From NCBI GenBank assembly GCA_023150875.1, contig JAKLKC010000053.1:1-46027 (forward strand): a stretch of 46,027 nt of DNA. Direction: 5' to 3'. Positions 25,098-33,376 of the stretch are shown here, in pieces. Below the pieces are notes generated by a model, which searched no databases, was not told the DNA's origin, and saw only the letters and a list, made by a program, of their open reading frames with translations. The position numbers and the translations under genes were made by a program. The first letter of the stretch is position 1. The number at the start of each line of letters is the position of its first letter. This stretch comes from Myxococcota bacterium (GTDB taxonomy: Bacteria > Myxococcota_A > UBA796 > UBA9615 > JAKLKC01).

Positions 25098-25246
25098 CCA
25101 CCCAGGGCGGTTCGCGACGACTGCCGGCCCGAGTGGATGGCTCGCCGTCCTTGGCTCGCCCACAGAGGCACAGGGCGGCCCGTCCGGGGCCCACAGAGAA
25201 CACGGAGGGAAGGGCGGGGAGGCCTGGAGCCCTGGGCGGCAAACGG
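25098..25246. repeat. dispersed intergenic repeat, copy A
   Basis: About 149 bp closely similar to the reverse complement of 41503-41651. Shared blocks include CCACCCAGGGCGGTTCG, CTCGCCGTCCTTGGCTCG, CCCACAGAGGCAC, CCCACAGAGAAC and GGGAAGGGCGGGGA. It lies between the small basic protein gene and the end of ompA, i.e. between convergent genes. It resembles the ACAGAGG-type intergenic repeats seen in some deltaproteobacteria. Confidence 0.85.
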
Positions 25247-25259
25247 GTAGGCAATCTTC

Positions 25260-26585
25260 CTACTGCCCGATCACCCGGAACTCCACCCGGCGGTTCTTCG
25301 CCCGGCCCGCGGGGGTGGAGTTGTCCGCGATGGGCGAGTCCTCCCCGTAGCCGACGGCGATCAGGCGGTCCGCCGCCACCCCGAGGTTGGCCATGTAGCG
25401 CATGACCGCCTCGGCGCGCCGCTGGGAGAGGTCGCGGTTGTACTCGTCGTTCCCGTCGGCGCTGGCGTGGCCCTGGACCTCGACCCGGAGGCTCGGGTAG
25501 CTCCGCAGGGTCTCGGCCGCCGAGTTCAGCATCGGGAACGACGCGGCGGTGAAGTCGGTGGAGTTGTTCTCGAACCAGACCCCCTCGATCACCCCGCTGA
25601 ATCGCCGGATCACCTCCTCCGGAGGGGGCGGCGGCGGGGGTTCGGGCTCCGGCTCGGGCTCGGGAGGCGGCGGGGGAGGCGCGGCGACGACCACGGGGGC
25701 CTCGTCGGCGCAGCCGTCCCCGTCCTCGAAGTCGTTGAAGTTCTCCGCCTCCACGGGGCAGGCGTCGTCGGCGTCGGCGAAGCCGTCCTGGTCGTTGTCG
25801 GGATCGGCGCAGCCGTCGCCGTCCTCGAAGCCGTCCCGGTCCTCGGGCTCCCGGGGGCAGTAGTCCTCGTCGTCGACGATGCCGTCCCCGTCGGTGTCGA
25901 TCCGCGGCCGGGCGCCGCCGAGCATCAGGGAGATCCCCAAGGTGGCCTGGAGGTTGTCCCAGCGGTCGGCCACCGCGTGCCCGTCCTCGTCCTCCCACGC
26001 CTCGCTGGCGCCGCCGATGGGCATGCCGTAGCGGACCTCGGGGCGGAGGAGCACGCGCCGGGTGAGGAAGACCTTCACCCCGAAGGCTGCGTCCAAGAGG
26101 AAGTCCGCGTCGGGGTTGCGGAATCCGGGGAGGGGCCGTCCGTCCGACCCCAGGATCGTGCCCTCCCCGGCGGGGCGATCGGGCACGGCGTAGTAGCGGA
26201 CCCCGGCGCCGAGGGAGAGGTAGGGGACGGCGCGCCGGCGGGGGGTGAGGTGGAAGACCAGGTCCACCGTGCCCAGGAAGTAGTGGGTCAGCTTCGACCT
26301 CTCGAGGGTGGTGGTCTGGCCGTAGCCCGCGGTGAACTCGAAGGCCAGGACCCGCGAGGCGTTCACCGCCGCCCGGGCGCCGCCGATCCCCGTGCCGGCG
26401 AGGTTCTCGCCGTCCTCGAAGAACCAGCGGTAGCCGCCCCAGATCCCGACCTCGCCGGATCCGGGGAGGATACCGGGGCGGCGCGCCTCCTCGGGGGTCA
26501 CGGTCTCGCGCTCGGCGCCGGTGACGGGGCCGGCCAGCGACAGCAAGAACGCCAGTGGGAGGAAGGCGGGGCGCAGGCGCATCAT
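25260..26585 (-). CDS. OmpA-family outer membrane protein with calcium-binding TSP3 repeats
   Basis: 441 residues with a signal peptide (MMRLRPAFLPLAFLLSLAG, cleavage after about residue 24). Residues about 30-230 are an eight-strand-like beta-barrel (alternating aromatic strands such as IWGGYRWFF). Residues about 232-295 carry DxDxDG repeats of thrombospondin type 3 (DTDGDGIVDDEDYCP, DNDQDGFADADDACP), then a Pro/Glu linker. The C-terminal OmpA domain (about 325-441) has the peptidoglycan-binding elements VEVQGHASADG, NRDLSQRRAEAV and NRRVEF. It anchors the outer membrane to the cell wall and supports a diderm host. An extended -10 promoter lies about 80 bp upstream. Confidence 0.92.
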   Translation of the reverse strand: MMRLRPAFLPLAFLLSLAGPVTGAERETVTPEEARRPGILPGSGEVGIWGGYRWFFEDGENLAGTGIGGARAAVNASRVLAFEFTAGYGQTTTLERSKLTHYFLGTVDLVFHLTPRRRAVPYLSLGAGVRYYAVPDRPAGEGTILGSDGRPLPGFRNPDADFLLDAAFGVKVFLTRRVLLRPEVRYGMPIGGASEAWEDEDGHAVADRWDNLQATLGISLMLGGARPRIDTDGDGIVDDEDYCPREPEDRDGFEDGDGCADPDNDQDGFADADDACPVEAENFNDFEDGDGCADEAPVVVAAPPPPPPEPEPEPEPPPPPPPEEVIRRFSGVIEGVWFENNSTDFTAASFPMLNSAAETLRSYPSLRVEVQGHASADGNDEYNRDLSQRRAEAVMRYMANLGVAADRLIAVGYGEDSPIADNSTPAGRAKNRRVEFRVIGQ

Positions 26586-26665
26586 CAGGTGAGGTGACTC
26601 CGGCGGGAGCAGAGGCGGCGCGCCACAAGCACGCCTTCCACTCCGTCCCACGCGACCCGTGCCCC

Positions 26666-26674
26666 ATTGTAGCA
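26666..26674 (-). promoter_or_regulatory. extended -10 promoter for the OmpA gene
   Basis: On the minus strand the sequence reads TGC-TACAAT (TACAAT at 26671-26666), an extended -10 element; no good -35 is present. It gives a 5' leader of about 70 nt before the ATG at 26585. Confidence 0.5.
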
Positions 26675-26698
26675 GCCGAGCGCCCCGAAGCGCGAGCG

Positions 26699-28177
26699 CT
26701 ACCCGAGGTGCTGGAAGGGCCGGAAGCGGAAGCGGGCCCCCAGCTCCCCATCGGCGATAGCGCGGCAGGCCTCCGGGTCCACCCCCGGCACCCCCACGGC
26801 GGTCGCCTGGACCCACGGGATCACCCCCACGGCGGCGGCGATGAAGGCCTTCACCGCGGGCCACGCGGCTTCGCCGTAGCGGTTCGGGCACACCCGGGCG
26901 TAGGTGACGGCGTCCTGGGCGTTGAGGCTGACGCTGACGGCGTCGAATACGGCGGCGATCTCGGGGGTGACGTCCCGCCCCTCCCGCAGGCTGGCCAGGC
27001 CGTCGGTGTCCAGGCGCGTCCGCTTCGCCCCCAGCTCCTCCTTGGCCCGCCTCGCCACCTCCAGCACCAGGTCCAGGCGCCGGGTGGGCTCGCCGTAGCC
27101 GACGAAGACCACCTCGTCGAAGCCCGAGAGATCCGGGAGGCCCGAGGGATCGGCGAGGGCTGCCCGGGCCTCGGAGCGCCCCGCGGTGTCCCGGACCGCC
27201 GCCACCCGGGCCGCCGCCAGGACCTCGTCGGCGGTGGGCTCGGCGGTGGACGGAAGCTTCAGGTACACGCCGGTGACCTCGTAGGTCCTGAACTTCGGGC
27301 AGAAGGTGCACGCGAGGGTGCAGCGGCTGGTGACGTTCAGGTAGAGGGAGCGGCGGATCCGGTAGGCGACCTGCCCCTCCCGCTCGCCGGGGTCCTCCAG
27401 GCCGAAGAAGCGCCGGGCGGTGAGGGTGGTGGCCCGGGCGACGTCCGCCGGGGCGAACCCCTTGACGGCGGCCACGGCGGCGGCGACCTCCACGACGAAG
27501 GCGGGCTCGTTCCGGCGGCCCCGGTGGGGCACCGGGGCGAGGAAGGGGCTGTCGGTCTCCAGGAGGAGCTGCTCCAGGGGCGTGTCGAGCACCCCCTGGC
27601 GCAGGCCCTCGGCGTTGCGGAACGTCACGATCCCGGGGATGGAGAGCAGGGCCCCACGGGAGACCAGGGCGCGGGCGAACTCCGGCGTGCCGCTGAAGCA
27701 GTGGATCAGGACGCCCCGGGGATAGGGCCCGGCCTCGTCCAGGAGGGCGAGGGTGTCGTCGTCGGCCTCGCGGGTGTGGACCACCACCGGCAGATCGAGG
27801 TCCCGGGCGAGGGAGAGCTGCTCGCGGAAGACCCGGAGCTGGACGTCCCGGGGGCTGCGGTCGTAGTGGTAGTCGAGGCCCATCTCCCCCAGGGCGACGA
27901 CCTTGGGGTGGGCGGCGTGGGCGGCGATCTCCCCCCAGGTGCCGGGGCCCACCTCGGCGGCGTCGTGGGGGTGGACTCCCACGATGGCCCAGGCGTCGGC
28001 GTGCTCCTCGGCGACCCGCAGGGCCTCGGCGTTCCCCGCCACCCCGTAGCCCGCCCCGACGATGCACAGGTGGCGCACGCCGGCCTCTCGGGCGCGGGCG
28101 ATGACGGCGTCGACCTCTTCGCCGTAGACCCGGGGGACGACGTGGCAGTGGGTGTCGAAGAGCTCGGGGAGGGACAT
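26699..28177 (-). CDS. TatD-family nuclease fused to TatD-linked radical SAM domain
   Basis: 492 residues. Residues 1-260 are a TatD metal-dependent hydrolase: FDTHCH (metal ligands), VGVHPHD, ALGEMGLDYHYD, PVVVHTRE, LIHCFSG and ETDSPFLAP. Residues about 275-492 are a radical SAM domain with cluster cysteines C286, C290 and C293 (TSRCTLACTFC) and a later VFVGYGEP segment. Radical SAM proteins linked or fused to TatD are a known family of unknown reaction. The gene is downstream of metG on the same strand, 24 bp away, as in the usual metG-tatD order, so it is likely cotranscribed. Confidence 0.92.
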   Translation of the reverse strand: MSLPELFDTHCHVVPRVYGEEVDAVIARAREAGVRHLCIVGAGYGVAGNAEALRVAEEHADAWAIVGVHPHDAAEVGPGTWGEIAAHAAHPKVVALGEMGLDYHYDRSPRDVQLRVFREQLSLARDLDLPVVVHTREADDDTLALLDEAGPYPRGVLIHCFSGTPEFARALVSRGALLSIPGIVTFRNAEGLRQGVLDTPLEQLLLETDSPFLAPVPHRGRRNEPAFVVEVAAAVAAVKGFAPADVARATTLTARRFFGLEDPGEREGQVAYRIRRSLYLNVTSRCTLACTFCPKFRTYEVTGVYLKLPSTAEPTADEVLAAARVAAVRDTAGRSEARAALADPSGLPDLSGFDEVVFVGYGEPTRRLDLVLEVARRAKEELGAKRTRLDTDGLASLREGRDVTPEIAAVFDAVSVSLNAQDAVTYARVCPNRYGEAAWPAVKAFIAAAVGVIPWVQATAVGVPGVDPEACRAIADGELGARFRFRPFQHLG

Positions 28178-28201
28178 CGCGGGGGTCTGGTGGGAGGGGG
28201 A

Positions 28202-29731
28202 TCAGGTGGGCTGGAGCCGCGGGAAGAGGGGCTCGCCCTTCACCACCCGGGTCCCGGGGACGAGGCGCCCCCACACCGCGGTCTCGGCCACGGGGGCGCC
28301 GTAGTCGCCGGCGGCGCCGATCCGCTGGAGGACGTGGAGGGACGTGCGGGGGACGAAGGGCTGGAGCAGGCAGGCGGCGATCCGGACGCCCTCGCACAGG
28401 GCGTACAGGAACCCCGAGAGCTCCTCGGCACGGTGCGGGTCCTTGGCCACCCGCCAGGGCTCCCGGGCCTGGATCAGGTTGTTCAACGCCGCGACGATGC
28501 TCCAGGCGGCGTCGATCCCCTCGTCGAGCTGGTGGCGGTCCATGGCGTGACGCCAGGCGATCGTGGCGCGGTCGCAGAGGTCGACGACGGCGGCCTCCCG
28601 GGCGGCGCCGGGATCGGGGATCCCGCCGCGGTACTTCTCCACCATGTTCAGGGCGCGGCTCAGCAGGTTCCCCAGCTCGTTGGCCAGGGCGGAGTTGTAG
28701 CGCTCCTCCAGCCGCTCCCGGCTGAACTCGCCGTCCTTTCCGAAGGGGATCTCCTTGAGCAGGAAGAAGCGCAGCGGGTCCGGGCCGTAGGTGGCCACCA
28801 GCGCAACGGGATCGGTGACGTTGCCGGCGCTCTTGCTCTCCCGCTGGCCCCCCGCGGCGAGCACCCAGCCGTGGCCGTAGACCTGCCTGGGCAGGGGGAG
28901 CCCCGCCGCGAGGAGCATCGCCGGCCAGATCACGCAGTGGAAGCGGGTGATGTCCTTGCCCACCAGGTGCAGGTCCGCGGGCCAGAAGCGGAGGTCCTCG
29001 CCGCCGTCGGCGAAGTCCAGGCCCGTCAGGTAGTTGGCGAGGGCGTCGAACCAGACGTAGACGGTGGCGCCGGGGCGGAAGGGGATGGGGATCCCCCACG
29101 CCAGCCCCTCCCGGGAGACGCTGACGTCGTCGAGCCCCCCCCGCAGGACCGCCAGGACCTCGTTGCGGCGGGAGTCGGGCCGGATGAACTCCGGGTGGGC
29201 CTCCACGTGGGCCAGCAGCGCGTCCCGGTAGGCGCCCAGCCGGAAGAAGAGGTTCTCCTCCACCACCCACCGGGGCTCCAGGCCCGGGTGGTCGGCGCAG
29301 CGGCCGTCCACCAGGTCCTTCTCGGGCTTGTAGGCCTCGCAGCCCACGCAGTACCAGCCCTCGTAGGAGCCCTCGTACAGGTCGTCGCCCCGGTCGCGGA
29401 TCCGCTCCAGGAGCCTCTGGACCGTGCGGGTGTGGCGCTCCTCGGTGGTGCGGACGAACACGTCGTAGGACACGTCCAGGGCGTCCCAGGCCTCCCGGAA
29501 CGTCGCCGAGAGGCGGTCCACGTAGGTCTGGGGGTCCAGCCCCGCGGCCTCGGCGGCCCGGGCGACCTTCGTGCCGTGCTCGTCGGTGCCGGTGAGGAAC
29601 TTCACGTCGAAGCCCGACAGGCGGCGATAGCGGGCGATGGCGTCGGCGGCGATCTTCTCGTAGGCGTGCCCGAGGTGGGGGCGGCCGTTCACGTAGTCGA
29701 TGGCGGTGGTCAGGTAGTAGGTCCGCGGCAT
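28202..29731 (-). CDS. metG: methionyl-tRNA synthetase
   Basis: 509 residues from ATG 29731; the open frame extends 31 codons further but the family begins at PRTYYLTTAIDYVNG. The HIGH motif is PHLGH; LTGTDEHGTK is the family-specific loop; a zinc-type insertion holds YCVGCEAY and RCADHP. The KMSKS loop reads RESKSAGNV, an unusual variant with Met replaced by Glu. The anticodon-binding helical domain is present, but the C-terminal tRNA-binding (Arc1p-like) domain of longer MetG proteins is absent. It charges tRNA-Met. Confidence 0.95.
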   Translation of the reverse strand: MPRTYYLTTAIDYVNGRPHLGHAYEKIAADAIARYRRLSGFDVKFLTGTDEHGTKVARAAEAAGLDPQTYVDRLSATFREAWDALDVSYDVFVRTTEERHTRTVQRLLERIRDRGDDLYEGSYEGWYCVGCEAYKPEKDLVDGRCADHPGLEPRWVVEENLFFRLGAYRDALLAHVEAHPEFIRPDSRRNEVLAVLRGGLDDVSVSREGLAWGIPIPFRPGATVYVWFDALANYLTGLDFADGGEDLRFWPADLHLVGKDITRFHCVIWPAMLLAAGLPLPRQVYGHGWVLAAGGQRESKSAGNVTDPVALVATYGPDPLRFFLLKEIPFGKDGEFSRERLEERYNSALANELGNLLSRALNMVEKYRGGIPDPGAAREAAVVDLCDRATIAWRHAMDRHQLDEGIDAAWSIVAALNNLIQAREPWRVAKDPHRAEELSGFLYALCEGVRIAACLLQPFVPRTSLHVLQRIGAAGDYGAPVAETAVWGRLVPGTRVVKGEPLFPRLQPT

Positions 29732-29829
29732 GCTCGGGTCCGGGCGCCCATGGGGCCGGTGGGGGATGGGCGCGACGGCGGGTGGCGCCGGCGCGGGCAT
29801 GGTACACGCTCGGGCGGGAAGCATGGGGT

Positions 29830-29850
29830 CCTTCCCTGCGCCGGGGAAGG
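29830..29850. other. intercistronic hairpin upstream of metG
   Basis: Perfect 7-bp stem CCTTCCC / GGGAAGG with a 7-nt loop in the gap between ricT and metG. It could be a processing or attenuation element; there is no T tract. Confidence 0.3.
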
Positions 29851-29878
29851 GGGGCGGAAACGAGGGGGGACGGGCGGT

Positions 29879-30931
29879 TCAGGCGTCGTCGGCGTCTCCG
29901 CCGTCGGGGGCGAGGGCGGGCTCGGGCTCCAGCTCGGACGGGATGGTTTCCCCGTCCCCCAGCCCGGAGTCGTCGTCGGCGTCGGACTCCGGCTCGGCGT
30001 CCTCGGGGGCGCCGGACGAGGGGGGGCGGATCCAGTCCTCCAGGGAGCACACGGTCCGGCGGCCGTTCTCGATCTGGACGGTGAACTTCTGGGTCAGGAC
30101 CTCGACGTGGACCACACGACCGGGGCCGAAGCGGGTCTCCACGGTCTTGCCCGCCTTGGGGAGGGAGCGGCGCATGTCCCGGTAGGTCTCGTGCTCGTAG
30201 GAGAGGCAGCACATCAGCCGCCCGCACAGGCCGCTGACCTTCGCGGGGGTCAGGGCGAGGTTCTGGTCCTTGGCCATGCGGATGCTCACGGGCACGGACT
30301 CCCGGAGCCAGGTGGAGCAGCACAGCTCCCTGCCGCAGTGGCCGATCCCGCCCAGCACCTTGGCCTCGTCCCGCACGCCGATCTGGCGCATGTCCACCCG
30401 GGCGCGGAGCTCGCGGCCGAGCTCCTGCACCAGCTCGCGGAAGTCGACCCGCTGCTCGGCGGCGAAGTACAGGTTCACCCGAGCCCCGATGGCGTGGTAC
30501 TCGGCCTTGATGAGCTTCATCCGAAGCCGCTTCTGGCGGACGCGGCGCAGGGCGATGCGGAGGACCTCGCCGTTGCGGAGGGCCCCCTCCTCCTCGGCCT
30601 CGACGTCCTCGGGGCGGGCGATCCGCACCACCCGGCGCATGTCCCGCTCGCCGCCTCCCCCCCGGGCCTCCCGGGGGGATCCCTTCACCGTCCCTAGGGC
30701 GGCGCCCCGGGGCCCCTCCACCACCACCCGGTCCCCTTGCTCGACCGCGTGGCGCCGGGGGTCCACCAGGCAGTCGTGCAGTCGCCCCGCGGGCGAGAAC
30801 GAGACGGGCACCACGGCCCGGGCGCCGGGCTTGCCGGCGAAGACCGGCATCGGGACGACCTCCTCGGGATCGGGCCCGCCCTCGCGGGTGAGGCCCAGGG
30901 CGGGGGTTCCGGTGCTCGTCTCTCGGTCCAT
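29879..30931 (-). CDS. ricT: PSP1/RicT (YaaT) family protein
   Basis: 350 residues from ATG 30931. The PSP1 C-terminal domain is clear, with the two cysteine clusters HCGRELCCSTW and LCGRLMCCLSYE that hold an iron-sulfur cluster in the RicA/F/T complex, plus MRQIGVRDEAKVLGGIG. In Bacillus this complex promotes RNase Y-dependent mRNA maturation; the role in diderms is less defined. The last ~60 residues are an acidic tail (SDADDDSG). The gene sits between holB (17 bp upstream) and metG, the conserved housekeeping order. Confidence 0.92.
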   Translation of the reverse strand: MDRETSTGTPALGLTREGGPDPEEVVPMPVFAGKPGARAVVPVSFSPAGRLHDCLVDPRRHAVEQGDRVVVEGPRGAALGTVKGSPREARGGGGERDMRRVVRIARPEDVEAEEEGALRNGEVLRIALRRVRQKRLRMKLIKAEYHAIGARVNLYFAAEQRVDFRELVQELGRELRARVDMRQIGVRDEAKVLGGIGHCGRELCCSTWLRESVPVSIRMAKDQNLALTPAKVSGLCGRLMCCLSYEHETYRDMRRSLPKAGKTVETRFGPGRVVHVEVLTQKFTVQIENGRRTVCSLEDWIRPPSSGAPEDAEPESDADDDSGLGDGETIPSELEPEPALAPDGGDADDA

Positions 30932-30948
30932 CCGTCGCTCCGGCGCCG

Positions 30949-31932
30949 CTACGCGGGCAGCACCATCTCCTCGATCAACCCCCTGGGGCTGGCGTTGAAG
31001 GCGAGACGCGCCCGCGCGCTCGCGATCCGGTCGATGCACCGGAAGACCTCGTCCCCGGGGAGGGCGGCGTCCAGGGCGTCCAGGAGGTCGGGGCAGTCGG
31101 CGTGGAGGGGAGCGCGGTCCCCGGCCTCGCGGCCCACGGCGACGTCCCGCGCCATGCCCGCCAGGGCCCAGAAGAACGCGAGGGCCCGCTCCGGGTCCCG
31201 GTCGAAGCCCTCGGCGAAGGCGAGGCGGGCGCGGTCGTTGCCCCGGAGGGCGTCGACGTAGCCCCAGACCAGGGTCCGGCGCTCCGCCAGGGCCTCGTCG
31301 GACAGGGCGGCGGCCCTCCCCAGGGAGCCGGCGCCGAGGCGGGCGCGGAGGAGGGCGCGGTCCTCGGGGACGCCGGAGGCCACCAGCCAGGCGGCGACGG
31401 TGGCCTCGGGGAGGGCGCCCAGCCGGACGAGCTGGCAGCGGGACCGGATGGTCCGCAGCACCGACGACGGGGAGCGGGCGATCAGCGTGAAGGTGGTGCG
31501 GGGGGGCGGCTCCTCGAGGGTCTTGAGGAGGGCGTTGGCCGCGGACTCGTGGAGGCGGTCGGCGGGGTCCACCACCACCACGCGCTGGCGGGCCTCGCCG
31601 AGCTTGTATCCGACCCGGCGCTGGAGCTCCCGCACCTGGTCCACGGAGATCGTGTCCTTCTTGCGGGTCTCGTCCTTCTCCCGGGGCTCGGGCTCCACGG
31701 TCCACACATCGGGGTGGACCCCTCCGGCGATGCGCCGGCAGGCGGAGCAGGCGCCGCACGCGCTCCCGTCCGCCGAATCGCAGTTCAGGGCCTGGGCGAG
31801 GCCCAGGGCGACCCGGTGGCGGCCGACCCCCTCGGGGCCGGTGAACAGGTAGGCGTGGTGGGGCTCCCCGCGCCCCGCGGCCCGGGAGAGGCGCGCCACC
31901 TGCAGCTCGTGGCCCAGCACTCCGGCGAACAA
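30949..31932 (-). CDS. holB: DNA polymerase III delta-prime subunit
   Basis: 327 residues from a TTG at 31932, giving FAGVLGHELQVARLSRA, where the family starts; an AGGGGA lies just upstream. A longer version from ATG 32025 (358 residues) is possible but its extra 31 residues look non-conserved and span a promoter-like box. Visible features: AYLFTGPEGVGRHR (P-loop with Lys lost, as often in delta-prime), a zinc module with four cysteines (C-x8-C-x2-C-x2-C around ACGACSAC), ANALLKTLEEPP and the SRC motif (IRSRCQ). It is part of the clamp loader. Confidence 0.9.
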   Translation of the reverse strand: MFAGVLGHELQVARLSRAAGRGEPHHAYLFTGPEGVGRHRVALGLAQALNCDSADGSACGACSACRRIAGGVHPDVWTVEPEPREKDETRKKDTISVDQVRELQRRVGYKLGEARQRVVVVDPADRLHESAANALLKTLEEPPPRTTFTLIARSPSSVLRTIRSRCQLVRLGALPEATVAAWLVASGVPEDRALLRARLGAGSLGRAAALSDEALAERRTLVWGYVDALRGNDRARLAFAEGFDRDPERALAFFWALAGMARDVAVGREAGDRAPLHADCPDLLDALDAALPGDEVFRCIDRIASARARLAFNASPRGLIEEMVLPA

Positions 31933-31987
31933 AGGGGATCCCCTGGGGAGGGCCCGCGGGACGGACCCCGGGGCGCGGTGCGCGGGG

Positions 31988-32010
31988 AGGATAGCACGGG
32001 AGCCTCCCGT
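31988..32010 (-). promoter_or_regulatory. candidate holB promoter with palindromic operator
   Basis: On the minus strand a TATCCT (31993-31988) lies 55 bp before the proposed TTG start. Immediately upstream is a perfect inverted repeat, ACGGGAG-C-CTCCCGT (31996-32010), placed between -35 and -10 where a repressor would bind. No good -35 is seen. Confidence 0.4.
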
Positions 32011-32041
32011 CTCCATCGCCCCCACCCCTCCTCGCGTGCGC

Positions 32042-32047
32042 TATCCT
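32042..32047 (+). promoter_or_regulatory. leaderless-type -10 box for the radical SAM gene
   Basis: TATCCT followed by only 7 nt before the GTG at 32055, with no Shine-Dalgarno sequence between. The transcript would begin at or next to the start codon. Confidence 0.5.
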
Positions 32048-32054
32048 CGCGCCC

Positions 32055-33368
32055 GTGGCCAACGTCCTCCTGCTGAACCCCTCCGGCAGCCGGCCCTACG
32101 TGCGGGACTGCTACTGCTCCCTCGTGGGGAGGAGGGGGTACGCCTTCCAGCCCCTGGACCTGCTGCTCCAGAGCGGGTTCCTCCACGAGGCGGGGCACCG
32201 GGTGGAGGTGCTGGACGCCATCGCCTGGGGAGTCCCCCGGGGGGCGGCCCTCGCCCGGATCAGGGAGGCGCGGCCCGGGGCGGTCCTGGTGCTCGGGGGG
32301 GCCGCGTCCGCCGCCGAGGACCTGCCCTTCCTGGCGGCGCTGCGGGAGGCCGCGCCCGGGGCCCTCGTGGTGGGTTCGGGGGACCTCTTCCAGTTCGACC
32401 CCCGGGGGGCGCTGGAGCGGAGCCCCGCCCTGGACGGGGTGCTGACGGACTTCGCCGCCCCGGACCTGGCGAGGTGGCTGGCGGGCGACCGGGAGGCGTC
32501 GCCGGCCGTCGTGGACCGCGGGCCCCAGATCCCCCGGGGCCGCCGGGCGGCGAGGTGGCGCCAGCCCCGGCCCCGGCACGACCTCTTCCCCAAGGGGAGC
32601 TACCGCCTGCCCTACCATCCCCGGCCCTTCGCCAGCGTGCTCACCGGCTACGGCTGTCCCTATTCCTGCACCTTCTGCAACACCTCCCAGGTCCCCTTCA
32701 AGGTCCGGGAGGCGGAGGACGTGCTGGAGGAGCTGGACTGGATCCACCGGGGGTTGGGTTACGGCGACGTGTACCTCCGGGACGCCACCCTGGGCGTCTC
32801 CCGGCCCCAGATCGCCGCGATCTGCGAGGGGATCCTCGCCCGGGGGCTGAGGCTGTCCTGGAACAGCTTCACCCGGGCCGACCTGCTGGACCCGGACCTC
32901 CTGCGCCTGATGGCCCGGGCGGGGTGCCGGCTGCTCCAGCTCGGGATCGAGACCGCCGATCCCGAGCTGCTGGAGGCGCACCGCAAGGACCTGACGCCCG
33001 GGCGGGTGGCGGAGACGGTGCGGGCGTGCCGCGAGGCGGGGATCGCCGTGTGTGGCCACTTCATCGTCGCCTGGCCCGGACGCCCCCCCGAGGAGGGGGC
33101 CCGGGAGGCCGCCCGGTGGGCCGTGGAGCTGGGGTGCACCTTCGCCTCGTTCAACGTCGCCGAGCCCCGGCCGGGTACGCCGTTCCGGGGGGCGTTCGGG
33201 CCCGGCGAGACGGCGGAGGACGCCAACGCCCGCGCCCGCCCCGCCCGGGGGGCCGCCATGAGGCGCTTCTACCTGGACCCCCGGACGGCCTTCCGGATCG
33301 GCCGGTCCCTGTCGGGCCCGGGGGAGTGGATCCACGCGCTGCGCCTCGCCGGAGCGGCGCTGGGCTGA
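32055..33368 (+). CDS. B12-binding-type radical SAM protein
   Basis: 437 residues from GTG 32055. The N-terminal ~150 residues resemble the cobalamin-binding-like Rossmann domain of this superfamily (VLLLNPSG..., RPGAVLVLGG), without an obvious DxHxxG cobalamin motif. Radical SAM cluster cysteines are C201, C205 and C208 (GYGCPYSCTFC). TSQVPFKVREAEDVLEEL, LRDATLGV and LGIETADPELL are the typical barrel strands. The substrate is unknown. It is divergent from holB and followed 8 bp later by a membrane-anchored SGNH hydrolase, suggesting a joint role in envelope or lipid modification. Confidence 0.88.
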   Translation: MANVLLLNPSGSRPYVRDCYCSLVGRRGYAFQPLDLLLQSGFLHEAGHRVEVLDAIAWGVPRGAALARIREARPGAVLVLGGAASAAEDLPFLAALREAAPGALVVGSGDLFQFDPRGALERSPALDGVLTDFAAPDLARWLAGDREASPAVVDRGPQIPRGRRAARWRQPRPRHDLFPKGSYRLPYHPRPFASVLTGYGCPYSCTFCNTSQVPFKVREAEDVLEELDWIHRGLGYGDVYLRDATLGVSRPQIAAICEGILARGLRLSWNSFTRADLLDPDLLRLMARAGCRLLQLGIETADPELLEAHRKDLTPGRVAETVRACREAGIAVCGHFIVAWPGRPPEEGAREAARWAVELGCTFASFNVAEPRPGTPFRGAFGPGETAEDANARARPARGAAMRRFYLDPRTAFRIGRSLSGPGEWIHALRLAGAALG

Positions 33369-33376
33369 GTGGGCGC

